Of a stretch of 36,422 nt of DNA, positions 1-8,800 are shown in pieces. A program made the translations under genes and the position numbers. Origin of the DNA: Streptomyces benahoarensis (GTDB lineage Bacteria; Actinomycetota; Actinomycetes; Streptomycetales; Streptomycetaceae); the NCBI RefSeq assembly GCF_007280575.1, contig NZ_VKJP01000026.1, positions 1 through 36,422 of the forward strand, written 5' to 3'. Each line of letters begins with the position of its first letter. The stretch's first letter is position 1. The notes below the pieces were generated by a model that worked only from the letters and a program-made list of their open reading frames with translations, searched no databases and was not told the DNA's origin.

Positions 1-1032
1 GGCGACATCGGTGGTGGTACCGGGGGCGACGCCGGTGGCGGCATCGGCGGCGGCACCGGTGGCGGCGTCGGTGGCGACGTCAAGCCGCCGTCGGTCGACG
101 ACATCAAGCAGCAGTTCGCCCAGCAGAACGGCGGCGGCGCCGACGGCGGGCAGGACGGCAAGGGCGGCGACCAGCACGGCCAGCAGCCACCCGGGGGCTT
201 CGTCCCCCCGCCCCCGCCGAAGATCGGCTCGTTCTCGTCCGGTGTGGCGGACAAGAACGGCGGCAACGGCGGGCTCGCCCCCGGCTCCACCAAGTCCCAG
301 CTCGTCGGCGCGAACGGCAAGCCGCTCAAGGACAAGAACGGCAAGGCGCTCAGCGTCCCGTACGGCTCCAAGATCAACGCGGATGGCACCGTCACCCGGC
401 CCGACGGGAAGCTCGCCACCGACAGTGCCGGTCACAAGATCGCCGGTGTGCCGCCGGGCGCCAAGATCACCTCGCCTGCCGGTGTGGGCACCGGCAACGG
501 CACCGGAAACAGCCTGGCCAACCAGGAGTTGAACGCCAACAAGAAGCTCGCCGAATACCTCCAGAAGCCACCGGGCTCCAACGGTCCGGGCGGCGGGACG
601 CCCCCGCCCCCCATCCCGAACAGCCTGAAGACCTTCAGCGGCGGGGGCATGGGCGGCGGTCTCGGCGGCGGCGCGGGCGGTGGCGCCGGGGAGGGCCCGA
701 TCGCACGGAACCTGGCCCGCAGCGGCAACGACTTCCTGCGGACCAATACGGGCATGAGCCCGACGGCGCTGCGCAACGGCGGGTCCGTCCCGCCCTCCGA
801 GGAGCTTCCGCCGGGCGGCGGCCGAGGCGGCGGCCGGGTCCTGTCCGAGGCCACCGCGGGCGGGCGGAACACCTCCTCCGGCTCCCCGATGGTGCCGCCC
901 ATGGGCGGCGGTGGCGGCGCGGGCGGTGGCGGTCAGGGTGAGCAGGGCCGCCAGCGGCAGACCTGGATCGATGAGGACGAGGAGGTGTGGGGCACCGACG
1001 GGGGCACCACACCCGGCGTGATCGGCCGGTGA
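1..1032 (+). CDS. Gly/Pro-rich T7SS-associated protein, C-terminal part (5' end outside window)
   Basis: The frame is open from base 1 to TGA 1030-1032, so the start lies upstream; ATG 244 is only an internal methionine. The visible 343 residues are almost wholly low-complexity. They begin with Gly-rich repeats (GGGTGG, GGGIGG), continue with Gln-rich and Pro-rich stretches (FVPPPPPKIG), and have a middle part with hydrophilic turns (KDKNGKALSV). Further Gly runs precede a short acidic tail, TWIDEDEEVWG, near the C-terminus. Acidic Trp tails of this type are, to my knowledge, frequent at the ends of Pro-rich PPE/WXG100-type proteins next to actinobacterial T7SS loci. The fold-defining N-terminus is not visible, so the family is unproven. 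It lies 61 bases upstream of the YbaB-like gene in the same direction, probably in one operon. I infer a secreted or cell-envelope T7SS partner. Confidence 0.75.
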   Translation, partial: GDIGGGTGGDAGGGIGGGTGGGVGGDVKPPSVDDIKQQFAQQNGGGADGGQDGKGGDQHGQQPPGGFVPPPPPKIGSFSSGVADKNGGNGGLAPGSTKSQLVGANGKPLKDKNGKALSVPYGSKINADGTVTRPDGKLATDSAGHKIAGVPPGAKITSPAGVGTGNGTGNSLANQELNANKKLAEYLQKPPGSNGPGGGTPPPPIPNSLKTFSGGGMGGGLGGGAGGGAGEGPIARNLARSGNDFLRTNTGMSPTALRNGGSVPPSEELPPGGGRGGGRVLSEATAGGRNTSSGSPMVPPMGGGGGAGGGGQGEQGRQRQTWIDEDEEVWGTDGGTTPGVIGR

Positions 1033-1082
1033 GCGCGGTGCCGCAGCACAGCACGCACGCAACAGCAGCGACGTACGGGAAC

Positions 1083-1086
1083 GAGG
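1083..1086 (+). promoter_or_regulatory. Ribosome binding site of the YbaB-like gene
   Basis: GAGG lies 7 bases before ATG 1094. This fixes the start used for the YbaB/EbfC-like gene. No other strong start with a site lies nearby. Confidence 0.7.
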
Positions 1087-1093
1087 TCGGACG

Positions 1094-1537
1094 ATGAGCG
1101 CCGGATACCAGGAACAGCTCAACGAGATCATGGGACGGCTCGCCGATCAACGCAATCAGCTCCAGGCGACGCAGGAACGGCTGGCCCAGCAGACGGTGAA
1201 GGTCACCTCCAAGGACCGTTCCATCACCGTGATCATGGGGACGCAGTCCGACGTACGGGAGATCAAGTTCCAGGGCCAGGGCTACCGCTCCATGGCCCCC
1301 GCCGAACTGGGCCGAGCCCTGGTGGAGGTGCTGGAGAAGGCCCGCCTGGAGGTCCGCGAGACGGTGACCCGGGCCGTCACGCCGATGATGGGCTTCGGCA
1401 ACGAGGTGCGCGACTCCATGCTCGGCGGCACCGACCAGCTGCGGATGATGCGCGAGGTCCAGCAGAAGATGGGGCTGAAGAACGGGCCGGGCGGTTCACG
1501 CTCCGCTCTCGACGATGAGGACGAGACCGATGGCTGA
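1094..1537 (+). CDS. YbaB/EbfC-family protein
   Basis: A 147-residue protein with the layout of the YbaB/EbfC family. An N-terminal amphipathic helix (about residues 5-35, rich in Gln, Leu, Glu) is followed by a beta section (VKVTSKDRSITVIMG, then VREIKFQG) and long C-terminal helices (PAELGRALVEVLEKA onward). Classical members are about 100-110 residues and bind DNA as dimers. This one has about 35 extra C-terminal residues ending in an acidic tail (LDDEDETDG). In actinomycetes YbaB-like proteins are often encoded beside WXG100 or T7SS genes, where their role is unclear; they may be accessory or chaperone-like rather than nucleoid proteins. The start is ATG 1094 with GAGG 7 bases upstream. 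The stop overlaps the start of the next gene (ATGGCTGA), which points to translational coupling. Family call is good; function in this context is inferred. Confidence 0.85.
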   Translation: MSAGYQEQLNEIMGRLADQRNQLQATQERLAQQTVKVTSKDRSITVIMGTQSDVREIKFQGQGYRSMAPAELGRALVEVLEKARLEVRETVTRAVTPMMGFGNEVRDSMLGGTDQLRMMREVQQKMGLKNGPGGSRSALDDEDETDG

Positions 1538-1880
1538 GGAGATCAAGACCGCCGATGACCTGCGCCGTCTCTTCGGTAAGTACCACGGCATCGCGGATCT
1601 CATCGAGAAGGTGTCCGGCGAGATCGACCACATCAACACCCTGAACCTCACCGCCGGCGGCAAGGACGACGAGACCGCCGAGAACTACAACAAGGTCGCC
1701 GGGCTCGGCACGCAGGTGCTCAGCGAGGTGGCGAAGACGCTGCGGGACATGACCGCGTCCACCGGCGACGGTGGCGAGAGCGCCATGAAGGTCTTCGACG
1801 CCGCGAACGCGGACGCCGAACACTTCGCCACCACCTGGGACAAGATGGTCGAAGAGTCGAAGAAACAGGAGAAGGAGTAA
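1530..1880 (+). CDS. Small all-helical WXG100-like protein (candidate T7SS partner)
   Basis: A 116-residue, strongly helical, charged protein starting MAEEIKTADDLRRLFGKY. Two predicted long helices (about residues 8-40 and 50-78) are separated by a short TAGGKDDE turn; a third helix (about 87-112) carries one Trp and ends in a Lys/Glu tail. Size and helical-hairpin character suit the ESAT-6/WXG100 group, but there is no Trp-x-Gly at the turn, so I call it WXG100-like only. I chose ATG 1530 because a GATGAGG-like site lies about 9 bases upstream; ATG 1515 would add five residues but has no site. It overlaps the YbaB-like gene by 8 bases, so the two are probably made together. Placed just before a giant protein with a T7SS-type head, it could be a co-secreted partner or chaperone (inference). 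Confidence 0.8.
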   Translation: MAEEIKTADDLRRLFGKYHGIADLIEKVSGEIDHINTLNLTAGGKDDETAENYNKVAGLGTQVLSEVAKTLRDMTASTGDGGESAMKVFDAANADAEHFATTWDKMVEESKKQEKE

Positions 1881-1920
1881 CCGCCCTCCGCTCAACTCCT
1901 CTGTGTTTCACAGTGCTTGT

Positions 1921-1960
1921 GGCGCGGCGGCCGGCCTCGGAAGGGGGCGGCCGCCGCGCC
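1921..1960 (+). terminator. Terminator-like hairpin 1 after the small operon
   Basis: A perfect 13-bp inverted repeat: arms 1921-1933 (GGCGCGGCGGCCG) and 1948-1960 (CGGCCGCCGCGCC) with a 14-base loop. It lies 40 bases after TAA 1880. There is no T run behind it, which is common for actinomycete terminators. It should end or attenuate transcription from the upstream cassette. Confidence 0.65.
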
Positions 1961-1981
1961 GTAGGCACCGGAGCATTTCCC

Positions 1982-2011
1982 GACTCCGCCCCCGTATGCG
2001 GGGGCGGAGTC
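1982..2011 (+). terminator. Terminator-like hairpin 2, TATG loop
   Basis: A perfect 13-bp stem (arms 1982-1994 GACTCCGCCCCCG and 1999-2011 CGGGGGCGGAGTC) closed by a 4-base TATG loop. With the hairpin at 1921-1960 it forms a tandem pair only 21 bases apart. It may be a second terminator, an RNA-processing barrier, or an attenuator in the leader of the giant gene if transcription reads through. Confidence 0.65.
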
Positions 2012-2084
2012 ACCACCCGGCGCGCTGCCCTCCCCCAGGCCCGCGCCGTTCCCCCACACCAGCACCCCAGCGCCGCTCCGGGCG

Positions 2085-2107
2085 CGTGAGCCGTCGGCAG
2101 GCTCACG
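2085..2107 (+). promoter_or_regulatory. Inverted repeat in the leader of the giant gene
   Basis: CGTGAGCC (2085-2092) and GGCTCACG (2100-2107) form a perfect 8-bp inverted repeat around a 7-base spacer, 26 bases before ATG 2134. Its position suits an operator or an RNA stem controlling access to the ribosome site. I cannot recognise a -35/-10 pair in 2012-2084, so whether the giant gene has its own promoter is undecided. Confidence 0.4.
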
Positions 2108-2120
2108 GCCCGCGGTCCGG

Positions 2121-2126
2121 AAAGGA
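2121..2126 (+). promoter_or_regulatory. Ribosome binding site of the giant gene
   Basis: AAAGGA ends 7 bases before ATG 2134. It decides the start. The same frame is open further upstream, with an ATG at 1996 inside the loop of the second hairpin, but that one has no site and would add a sequence unlike the family N-terminus. Confidence 0.75.
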
Positions 2127-2133
2127 ACACACC

Positions 2134-2823
2134 ATGGCCCTCATGCCCAGCCAGGAGGTCATCAACGTCCTCAACGCGTTGGGCATGCAATGGCCGCAGG
2201 CCAACGAGGACGAGCTGCGCGAGGCCGCGGACTACTACCGCCGGACGGGCGGGGACTTCGACCAGATCCAGGAAGAGTTCGTCAAGGTCTCCCAGGACAT
2301 CAGTGAGGGCTTCAGCGGCGCGACCGCCGAGTCGTTCCTGAACCTGGTCAACCAGATGTGCGCCGGGGAGAACCCGTACCTCGCCATGGTCGCGGCGCAG
2401 GCCGAACAGCTCGCGGAGAATGCCGACAAGACGGCCACCGACGTCGAGCACACCAAGTGGTCGGTCATCGGGCAGATCATCGCCATGATCGCGCAGATGG
2501 CGATCACGGCTTTCCTGAGCTGGTTCTTCGGCCCCGCCGTGATGCTCGGCATGAGCTTCGAGTACGCGATGGTCCGGGAGTTCGTCCTCCAGCTCCTGAC
2601 CGCGCTGGCGAAGTCCGTCCTGCTCCAGACGGCCATCGGCGCCGGCGTCGGCTTCCTCACCGACTTCACCATTCAGGAAGTCCAGATCGGCCAGCACCAC
2701 CGCGACTCCCTGGACACGAATCTGCTCAAGCAGAGCGTCGTCGCCGGAGCCATCGGCGGCGCCATCGCCGCCCCCTTCGACCTGATCGGCCTCGGCATCG
2801 GCAAGGCGATCGGCAACGCCATC
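2134..2823 (+). other. Domain: WXG100-like, CpnT-like N-terminal T7SS-substrate head
   Basis: Residues 1-230. The start (LGMQWPQANEDELREAAD) has the WP-x-x-D-x-D-x-L-R-x-A-A pattern of the WXG100-like domain at the N-terminus of Mycobacterium tuberculosis CpnT and of many actinobacterial polymorphic toxins. Helices follow to about residue 105. Then comes a hydrophobic helical section (about 110-170, including IIAMIAQMAITAFLSWFFG) and a Gly/Ala-rich hydrophobic part (about 190-225, VVAGAIGGAIAAPFD). In that family the head directs export through the ESX/T7SS machinery, and the hydrophobic part is thought to interact with membranes. It is the best clue that the whole giant protein leaves the cell. 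Confidence 0.85.
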
Positions 2824-5800
2824 GGCAAGGGCACGAAGGGCGCGCTCACCTCCGAGCTGACCCACCTGGTCGGCGCCGAGGCGGCCAACAAGTTCGGCAA
2901 GGGCCTGCTCGGGGCGGGCTCCAAGGTGGCGCCCGGCATCGAGAAGGGCGCGGCGACGGCCGGCAAGGGCGCGGCCGCCACGGAGCACAGCCTGACCGGC
3001 CCGATGCTCGACATGCTCACCAGGGAAGAACGGGGCGCGCTCGCCAAGGACCTCGGCTCCCTGCTGAGCAACACCCAGGCGCAGTTCAGCCACGGGTTCG
3101 GTAAGGGCTTCAAGCCCGGTGAGGGGTTCGTCGGCGGGAAGGGCACCGTCGCCCAGGCGTTCACCGACAAGACCGAGGCGCTCTTCGAGAAGCACCTGGG
3201 CGGCAAGCTGTTCCCCGAGGGCGCGGCCGGGCACGTCGGCCAGGCCGGCAAGCTCGGCCGTGACTGGGGCGAAGCGCTCGTCACGCACTGGGAGAAGGGC
3301 GTCGGCAGCGAAGCCTTCCAGAACGGCCTCCAGGACGCCGTCAAGCCGTACGTCAAGGAGCTGGGCGCGGGCGGCGCGCAGCTCTTCGCCAAGGACGTCC
3401 CCGAGGCGCTGAACAACGCGCTCCGCGACCACCTGCACGGCAACTTCCTCTACAAGGCCGCGGGGTTCGGTACGGGCGTGACGCTGGACGGCGTCAACAA
3501 CATGCTCTCCGACGGCGTCGTCACGTACATCTACGAGGGCAAGTTCGAGCTGAAGCCGCAGGCGTTCGTGGGCGGCGCCGTCCTCGGCGCGGCGGGACGC
3601 GGGCTGGGCGAGTACGTCATGCCGGCCGCGCAGCACGCCATCGGCGCCGGGTGGGACAAGCTGACGGGCGGCGGGGGAGGGCTGCCCTCGGGTGCCACGC
3701 CCAACGACACCTCGGGCACCTGGAGCGGATCGGACGACACCAAGCCGCTGCTGGCGGATGGCGTCTCGACCCTCAGCACCACGGACACGACCTCGACGTC
3801 GGGCGGCGGTGGCTCGGAGGCGGACCAGGGAGGCTCCACCTCCGCGGCGGCCCCGCCGTCGGCCGGTGCGTACCAGGTGCCCACCGAGAGCACCGAGCAC
3901 CTGTCGGGGGCCGATGGGCAGCAGACCGGCACCGGCCCGGCGAACGTATCCGTCGCCCCCGCCCACGAGGCGCCGCAGCCCCAGCTGCACTCCGGCGACG
4001 CGCCCCGAAACCCGCGGGTCATGGACCTGGGCAATCAGCGGTCCGCGCCGCCCGCCGGCTCGGGTGGGCAGACCCCCTCGGGCACACGGGAGTCCACCCC
4101 GCAGCAGACCGGCGCCAAGGAGTCCGCGGCCGGTGGATCGCGCGCGGGACAGTCGGACATCAAGCCGCCGGTCGCCTCCGCCACGGAGTCCACGTCGAAG
4201 ACGTCGGCCACGTCGGCCACGTCCGACACCGCGACCACCTCGACCACGTCCGACACCTCGACGACGACAACCGCCTCGACCACGGAGGCGACGACGGCCA
4301 CGGGGGCGACGGAGTCCGTCACCACCGCGTCCACGGAGCACACGCCCACCGATGGGCAGGCCACGGAGCAGCACACCGGAGCCACGCACAGCACGCCGCC
4401 GCCCGGCGCCCCGCCGACCGGCTTCCGGACCGAGAGCGGTACGGGAGGCAGCGAGGAGACGCCGCAGGTCACCGCGGAACACCCCGGCACCTCCCCGCAG
4501 ACGCCGCCGGTCACGGACACCCACGCGGCCCACTCCGCCACGGGCCCGCACACCGCCACGGACGGCCCGCACTCCCCCGCGGGCACCCCCGATCACAGCT
4601 CCGGGTCGTCGGCCGGTGACCTGGTCGACACGCTGGAGCGGGCGCGCGACGGCTCCGGCGGCACGGGCGACGACGGGCAGCTGCGTCCGATGACCCGCAG
4701 CGAACGTCAGGAGTGGGCCGAACTCCAGGTGCTGGAGGCCGCCCGCAACCTCAGGCCGCCGTACCGCCTCGACGAGGCGGCGATCCATGCCGAGTCCGAG
4801 GCGTACCTGACGGAGCTGCACGAGGCGCTCGCCGGGCGGTTCCAGGTGTCGGCGGACGGGGGCGGCCACCTGGCGCCGCCGCCCTATGCGAACGACGGGC
4901 CCGTCGAGGACGCGTCGGGACACGGTGGACAGGACGGCGAGGGGACGCCCGTCTCCCCGCCGGCCGGTGGCGGGCACGCCCCGTCGTCGCCCCCCGCCTG
5001 GGCCGCCCCCAAGGACTTCGACGCCCGCACACAGCGGGCCGAGAAGACGTCCCACCTCATGACGGCGCAGCGCCAGGCCGAACTCGCCCAGGCACAGCGG
5101 GAAGCCGCCCGTGAGCAGCGCTTCGAGGACGGCTTCGACGCGTGGGCCGGGCAGCTGCTCGGCAAGGACTCCCTCCCGCCCGGCGAGCAGCAGGTCCATG
5201 ATCTCCTCGACTGGCACGAGCGGTCCCAGTACGGCGGCGCCGAGGAACAGAAGGCGTTCGGCGACTGGGCCCGGCACCGGCTGGTGGACTCCGAGGAGCT
5301 CAACCGCCGGATCCTGTCGCGCATGTACGAGGCGGAACAGCACCGCGTCCGGCACCGCATCGCCGACGGCGGCCCCGACCACCTCGACACCCCGGAGGGA
5401 CTGCGCGCCCATCTCGACCGGCAGTGGGTGACCGAGCACGCCCTGGAGCAGGCCGGCCGCTGGGCCGACGACGCCTTCGAGAAGTGGCGCGGCAGCCTCT
5501 CGCCGGAGCGGCGGGCGCAGCTGGACCTGCTCGCACCCGAGACCGTACGCCCGAAGGGTGCGGAGGGCGGCCAGGACGAGCCGCCGCAGCGCCGTACGCG
5601 GGGGGAACGCGCCCGTGACGAGGCCAAGCTGGCGTTCGAGCACCGGGCCCGTGCCCTCGTCGCGGAGCAATTCGGCCGGGGGCAGCTGACGGCGTCCCCG
5701 CAGCGCCTCGTCGACGCCGTCACGCTGGCGATGGACACCGAACTCTTCGGCCTGCACGACGTGTTCGGGCAGGCCCGGGCCGACCGGGCGCTCACCCTCG

Positions 5801-8800
5801 ACGCGGTCGACCAGCAGGCCCGCGCCGCTCTCGCCGATCTCAACGCCACCCGCCCGGAGCTGGAGAAGCTCTTCGGCGAGACGCTCCGGGACGCCACGCA
5901 CCACGACGAGGCGCGGCACAGCTTCACCACGACGGTGAACGCGAGCGCCGTACGCGGCTACGGCACGACGGGCGACCGTGACGCGACGGCAGGAACGGTC
6001 GCCCCGTCGGAGAATCTGGACTCGCGGATCTCCGAGGGCGGCCGGGAGCGGCTGCGGCAGCAGTGGCTGGAGACCTACCGGCAAGACCGGCTTGACATCT
6101 TCGGCGACCCCGGCAGCGCCCGGCGCCACGGCGATCAGAACGAGCGGGAACAGAAGTGGCGGGACCGCCGCGCCGCCCGGGAGCAGGAGCTGCCGGACCT
6201 GGTCAAGCTCCAGATGGCCAAGGAGGCGGCGGCGAAGGACGTCATCGCGGCCGTGAAGGAGGCGGCGACCGGCACCTGGAAGCGGGCCCTGGAGACGCTG
6301 AGCCCGGAGTTCCGGGAGCAGTTCCAGCTCGACCTGCGGGAGGCCGACGGGGCGGCGCAGCGCACCGCGATCCTCGCCCTCGGCAGCGAACTGCACCAGC
6401 GGCTGGACGCCTGGGCGCACGACCCGCACCGCGACCCCGACGGCGCGGACCAGCTGATCAGCGAGATGACCCGCCCCGAGGCGGTACGCCACCGGCTGGC
6501 GCTCTCCCTCGCACGGAACGTGGCGGAGAACGCCGCCCGCCAGGAAGCCGCCCACCTCGCCCAGGTCCGGATGCCGGCCGCGCCGCGCGACGCCGTGGAC
6601 CGCTTCGTCAACGAGCACGCCGACCGGGTCACGGCACAGTTCGACGCGCTGTTCGCCACCAAGAGTGAGCCGGTCGGCCAGGGCGGGGACACGAGCGGCG
6701 AGCAGGCCGAGCAGACTGCGCCTGGAGAGCAGTCCGGGCAGGCCGCGACGTCCGGGACCGGCACCTCGACGGCCGACACGTCCGCAGCGACGGACACAAA
6801 CGCGGCGACCGACACGACCACCGGCGACGCCTCCCCGCAGGAAGCGCCCGGTCAGGTCCCGGACGCCCCCACCTCCGCGACCTCGTCCGAAACGCTGGCC
6901 ACCTGGGAGGACGGGCTGGCGAGCCTGCGGGACGAACTCCCGTACCGCTTCGGCTTCGAGCTGGGCGCCACGGCCGGGATGGACGGCTGGCTGAAGGACC
7001 TCCACGACTCGGCCGCCGGTCATGGCATCGGCAAGGACGACCTGGAGCGCCTCGAAGCCCGCGAGGAGTGGTTCACCACGTACCAGGGGCTGTGGGGCCC
7101 CGACGATCTCAACGCCGAACACTGGCTCCGGCACCAGCGGGAGCACGGCGCGGACCACGCCCCGGCGGCGGGCGATCGAACGGCCACTGCGCCCGGCGAG
7201 GGCGCCCTCGCCCGGCACGGTGCTCACCACTCCGAGGAGCCGGCGCGCCCCCTCTCCGAGGAACTGGACGCACGGCTGGCGCAGTTCGCGGAGACCTCCG
7301 GCGCGACGCAGGACGGCCACCCCGGAGTGGTCAAGGAACCGGGGGAGGAGTCCGTCCGGAACCAGGTGGTGACGGACGAATCCGCTCTGAAGCGGAAGGA
7401 GGGGGAAGAAGCCGGTACGAACCCGGAAGACCACGGTGCGGGGATTCCGCCCGGTCTTCCGGCGGGCTCGCCGCTGGACCTGCTCATCAGCAAACTGCAC
7501 GATATTCAGGCGAAGTTGCCCACCTCCGGTGGACCGGCGTCAGGGCCCGACCTGAGTCCGCAGTCCGTCCTGCGCGATTGGTCCCACAAGCTGCGGCAGG
7601 GATCGGCGGCGGAGGAGAACGGCCCGCCGGCAAAGACGCCGAAAGAGGCGGCTACGGCGCTTCTGCGAGGGCCCTCCGAGGTTTCCCGTTCCGAGGATGC
7701 CAAGTCCGGGGACATGGACAAATGGCACGTCAGGTCCGCAGCGGGCCGTAAGGGCTTCGGCTCCCTGGCACAGCGCTTCCGGCAGGTATTCGTCAATGAG
7801 GCCCCCGGTCGTCATGCGTCTTCGGAGGCGAAGCCGGAGTCGTTCACCGCGCACTTCGGCGCTGAGGACCGCGGCACTGCAAGGCAGGCGGCAAAGGTGC
7901 TCCGAACGGCCGCCATGCGCCTGGCGCACCTGGCCATGGAGGCCAAGCGGGAAGGCCTGCGACTGCCCGAAGCCGAGGTCCGTGTTTTCGGTAAAGGGGA
8001 CCTGGAATTTGGCTCCGACGGCAAGATGCACACCAGGAAAACGCTGGGCGACCAAGTCACCCGAAGCCTGCTGCGCGTGCTGGAGGGCGAGCTCAGTAAG
8101 GCAGGGGGAGCGGAAGGCTCCTCGCTGACCGGGTCGGACTTCCGGATCAAGGTGAAGCCGTCGTCGTCCGAAGGGCACTTCCGTACCGAGATCGTCCTGC
8201 GTGCATTCCGTGAGAACGACCACTTCATCCACCCGGACCGTGAGGTGTGGTTGACGCCACGGAGGACGGAACAGCGGGTAGCGGTCAAGCTCGGCAGTCT
8301 CGACCAACGGAAGGTTCTGTTCAAGCCCGGTGGCATCGCCGATCAATACAAGGGGCGAGTCTTCGACGGGATGGAAGAAGCCGGCAGTTCTGCCTGGGAA
8401 TACACCGGACTCGACCTGAAAAGCCGACGTTTTGCGCATCTGGCGTCGTTTGACGACAGCTCGGACAGCGAATTCTATAGCGGTGGCACAGTCGACGAAC
8501 CCCTCAAGATTCTCCGGTGGGGCTCGGTGCCGTATGAATCGAATCGCTACCTCTACCTGGTCATCGCCCACGGGGAGCCCGGCAAGGCCCGTATGGCGGT
8601 GACGGAGAACGGCGTCACCATCGAATACGTCGGTTCGGGGCATGCCCTCGGAGACGTTGTGAGTGACCGGAAGAGTTTCACGGACCTCCGGGAGGCGGCG
8701 GCGAAGGCCGGAGCGAAGCTACCGCAGGGCCTTCTGGTCACCTGCCGTGCGGGAGCCGAAACGCTGCCCGGTGTCACCTTGGCGCAGCAGACCGCGGACC

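Noticed and set aside
1515..1529. ATG 1515 as start of the small helical protein
   Set aside because: No ribosome site upstream; ATG 1530 has a GATGAGG-like site at a good distance and gives the better N-terminus.
1996..2133. Upstream in-frame ATG 1996 as start of the giant protein
   Set aside because: It lies in the loop of a strong hairpin without a ribosome site and would add an Arg/Pro-rich peptide before the family-typical N-terminus.
3651..4693. Overlapping + strand frames in the Thr/Pro linker
   Set aside because: Arg/Pro/His-rich low-complexity products from reading the linker out of frame; no start signal.
1720..7500. Very long open frame on the - strand (1,926 codons)
   Set aside because: It is the mirror of the GC-biased + frame. 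Its protein is a Val/Leu/Arg/Gly-rich mixture without domains, while the + frame gives a recognisable T7SS head.
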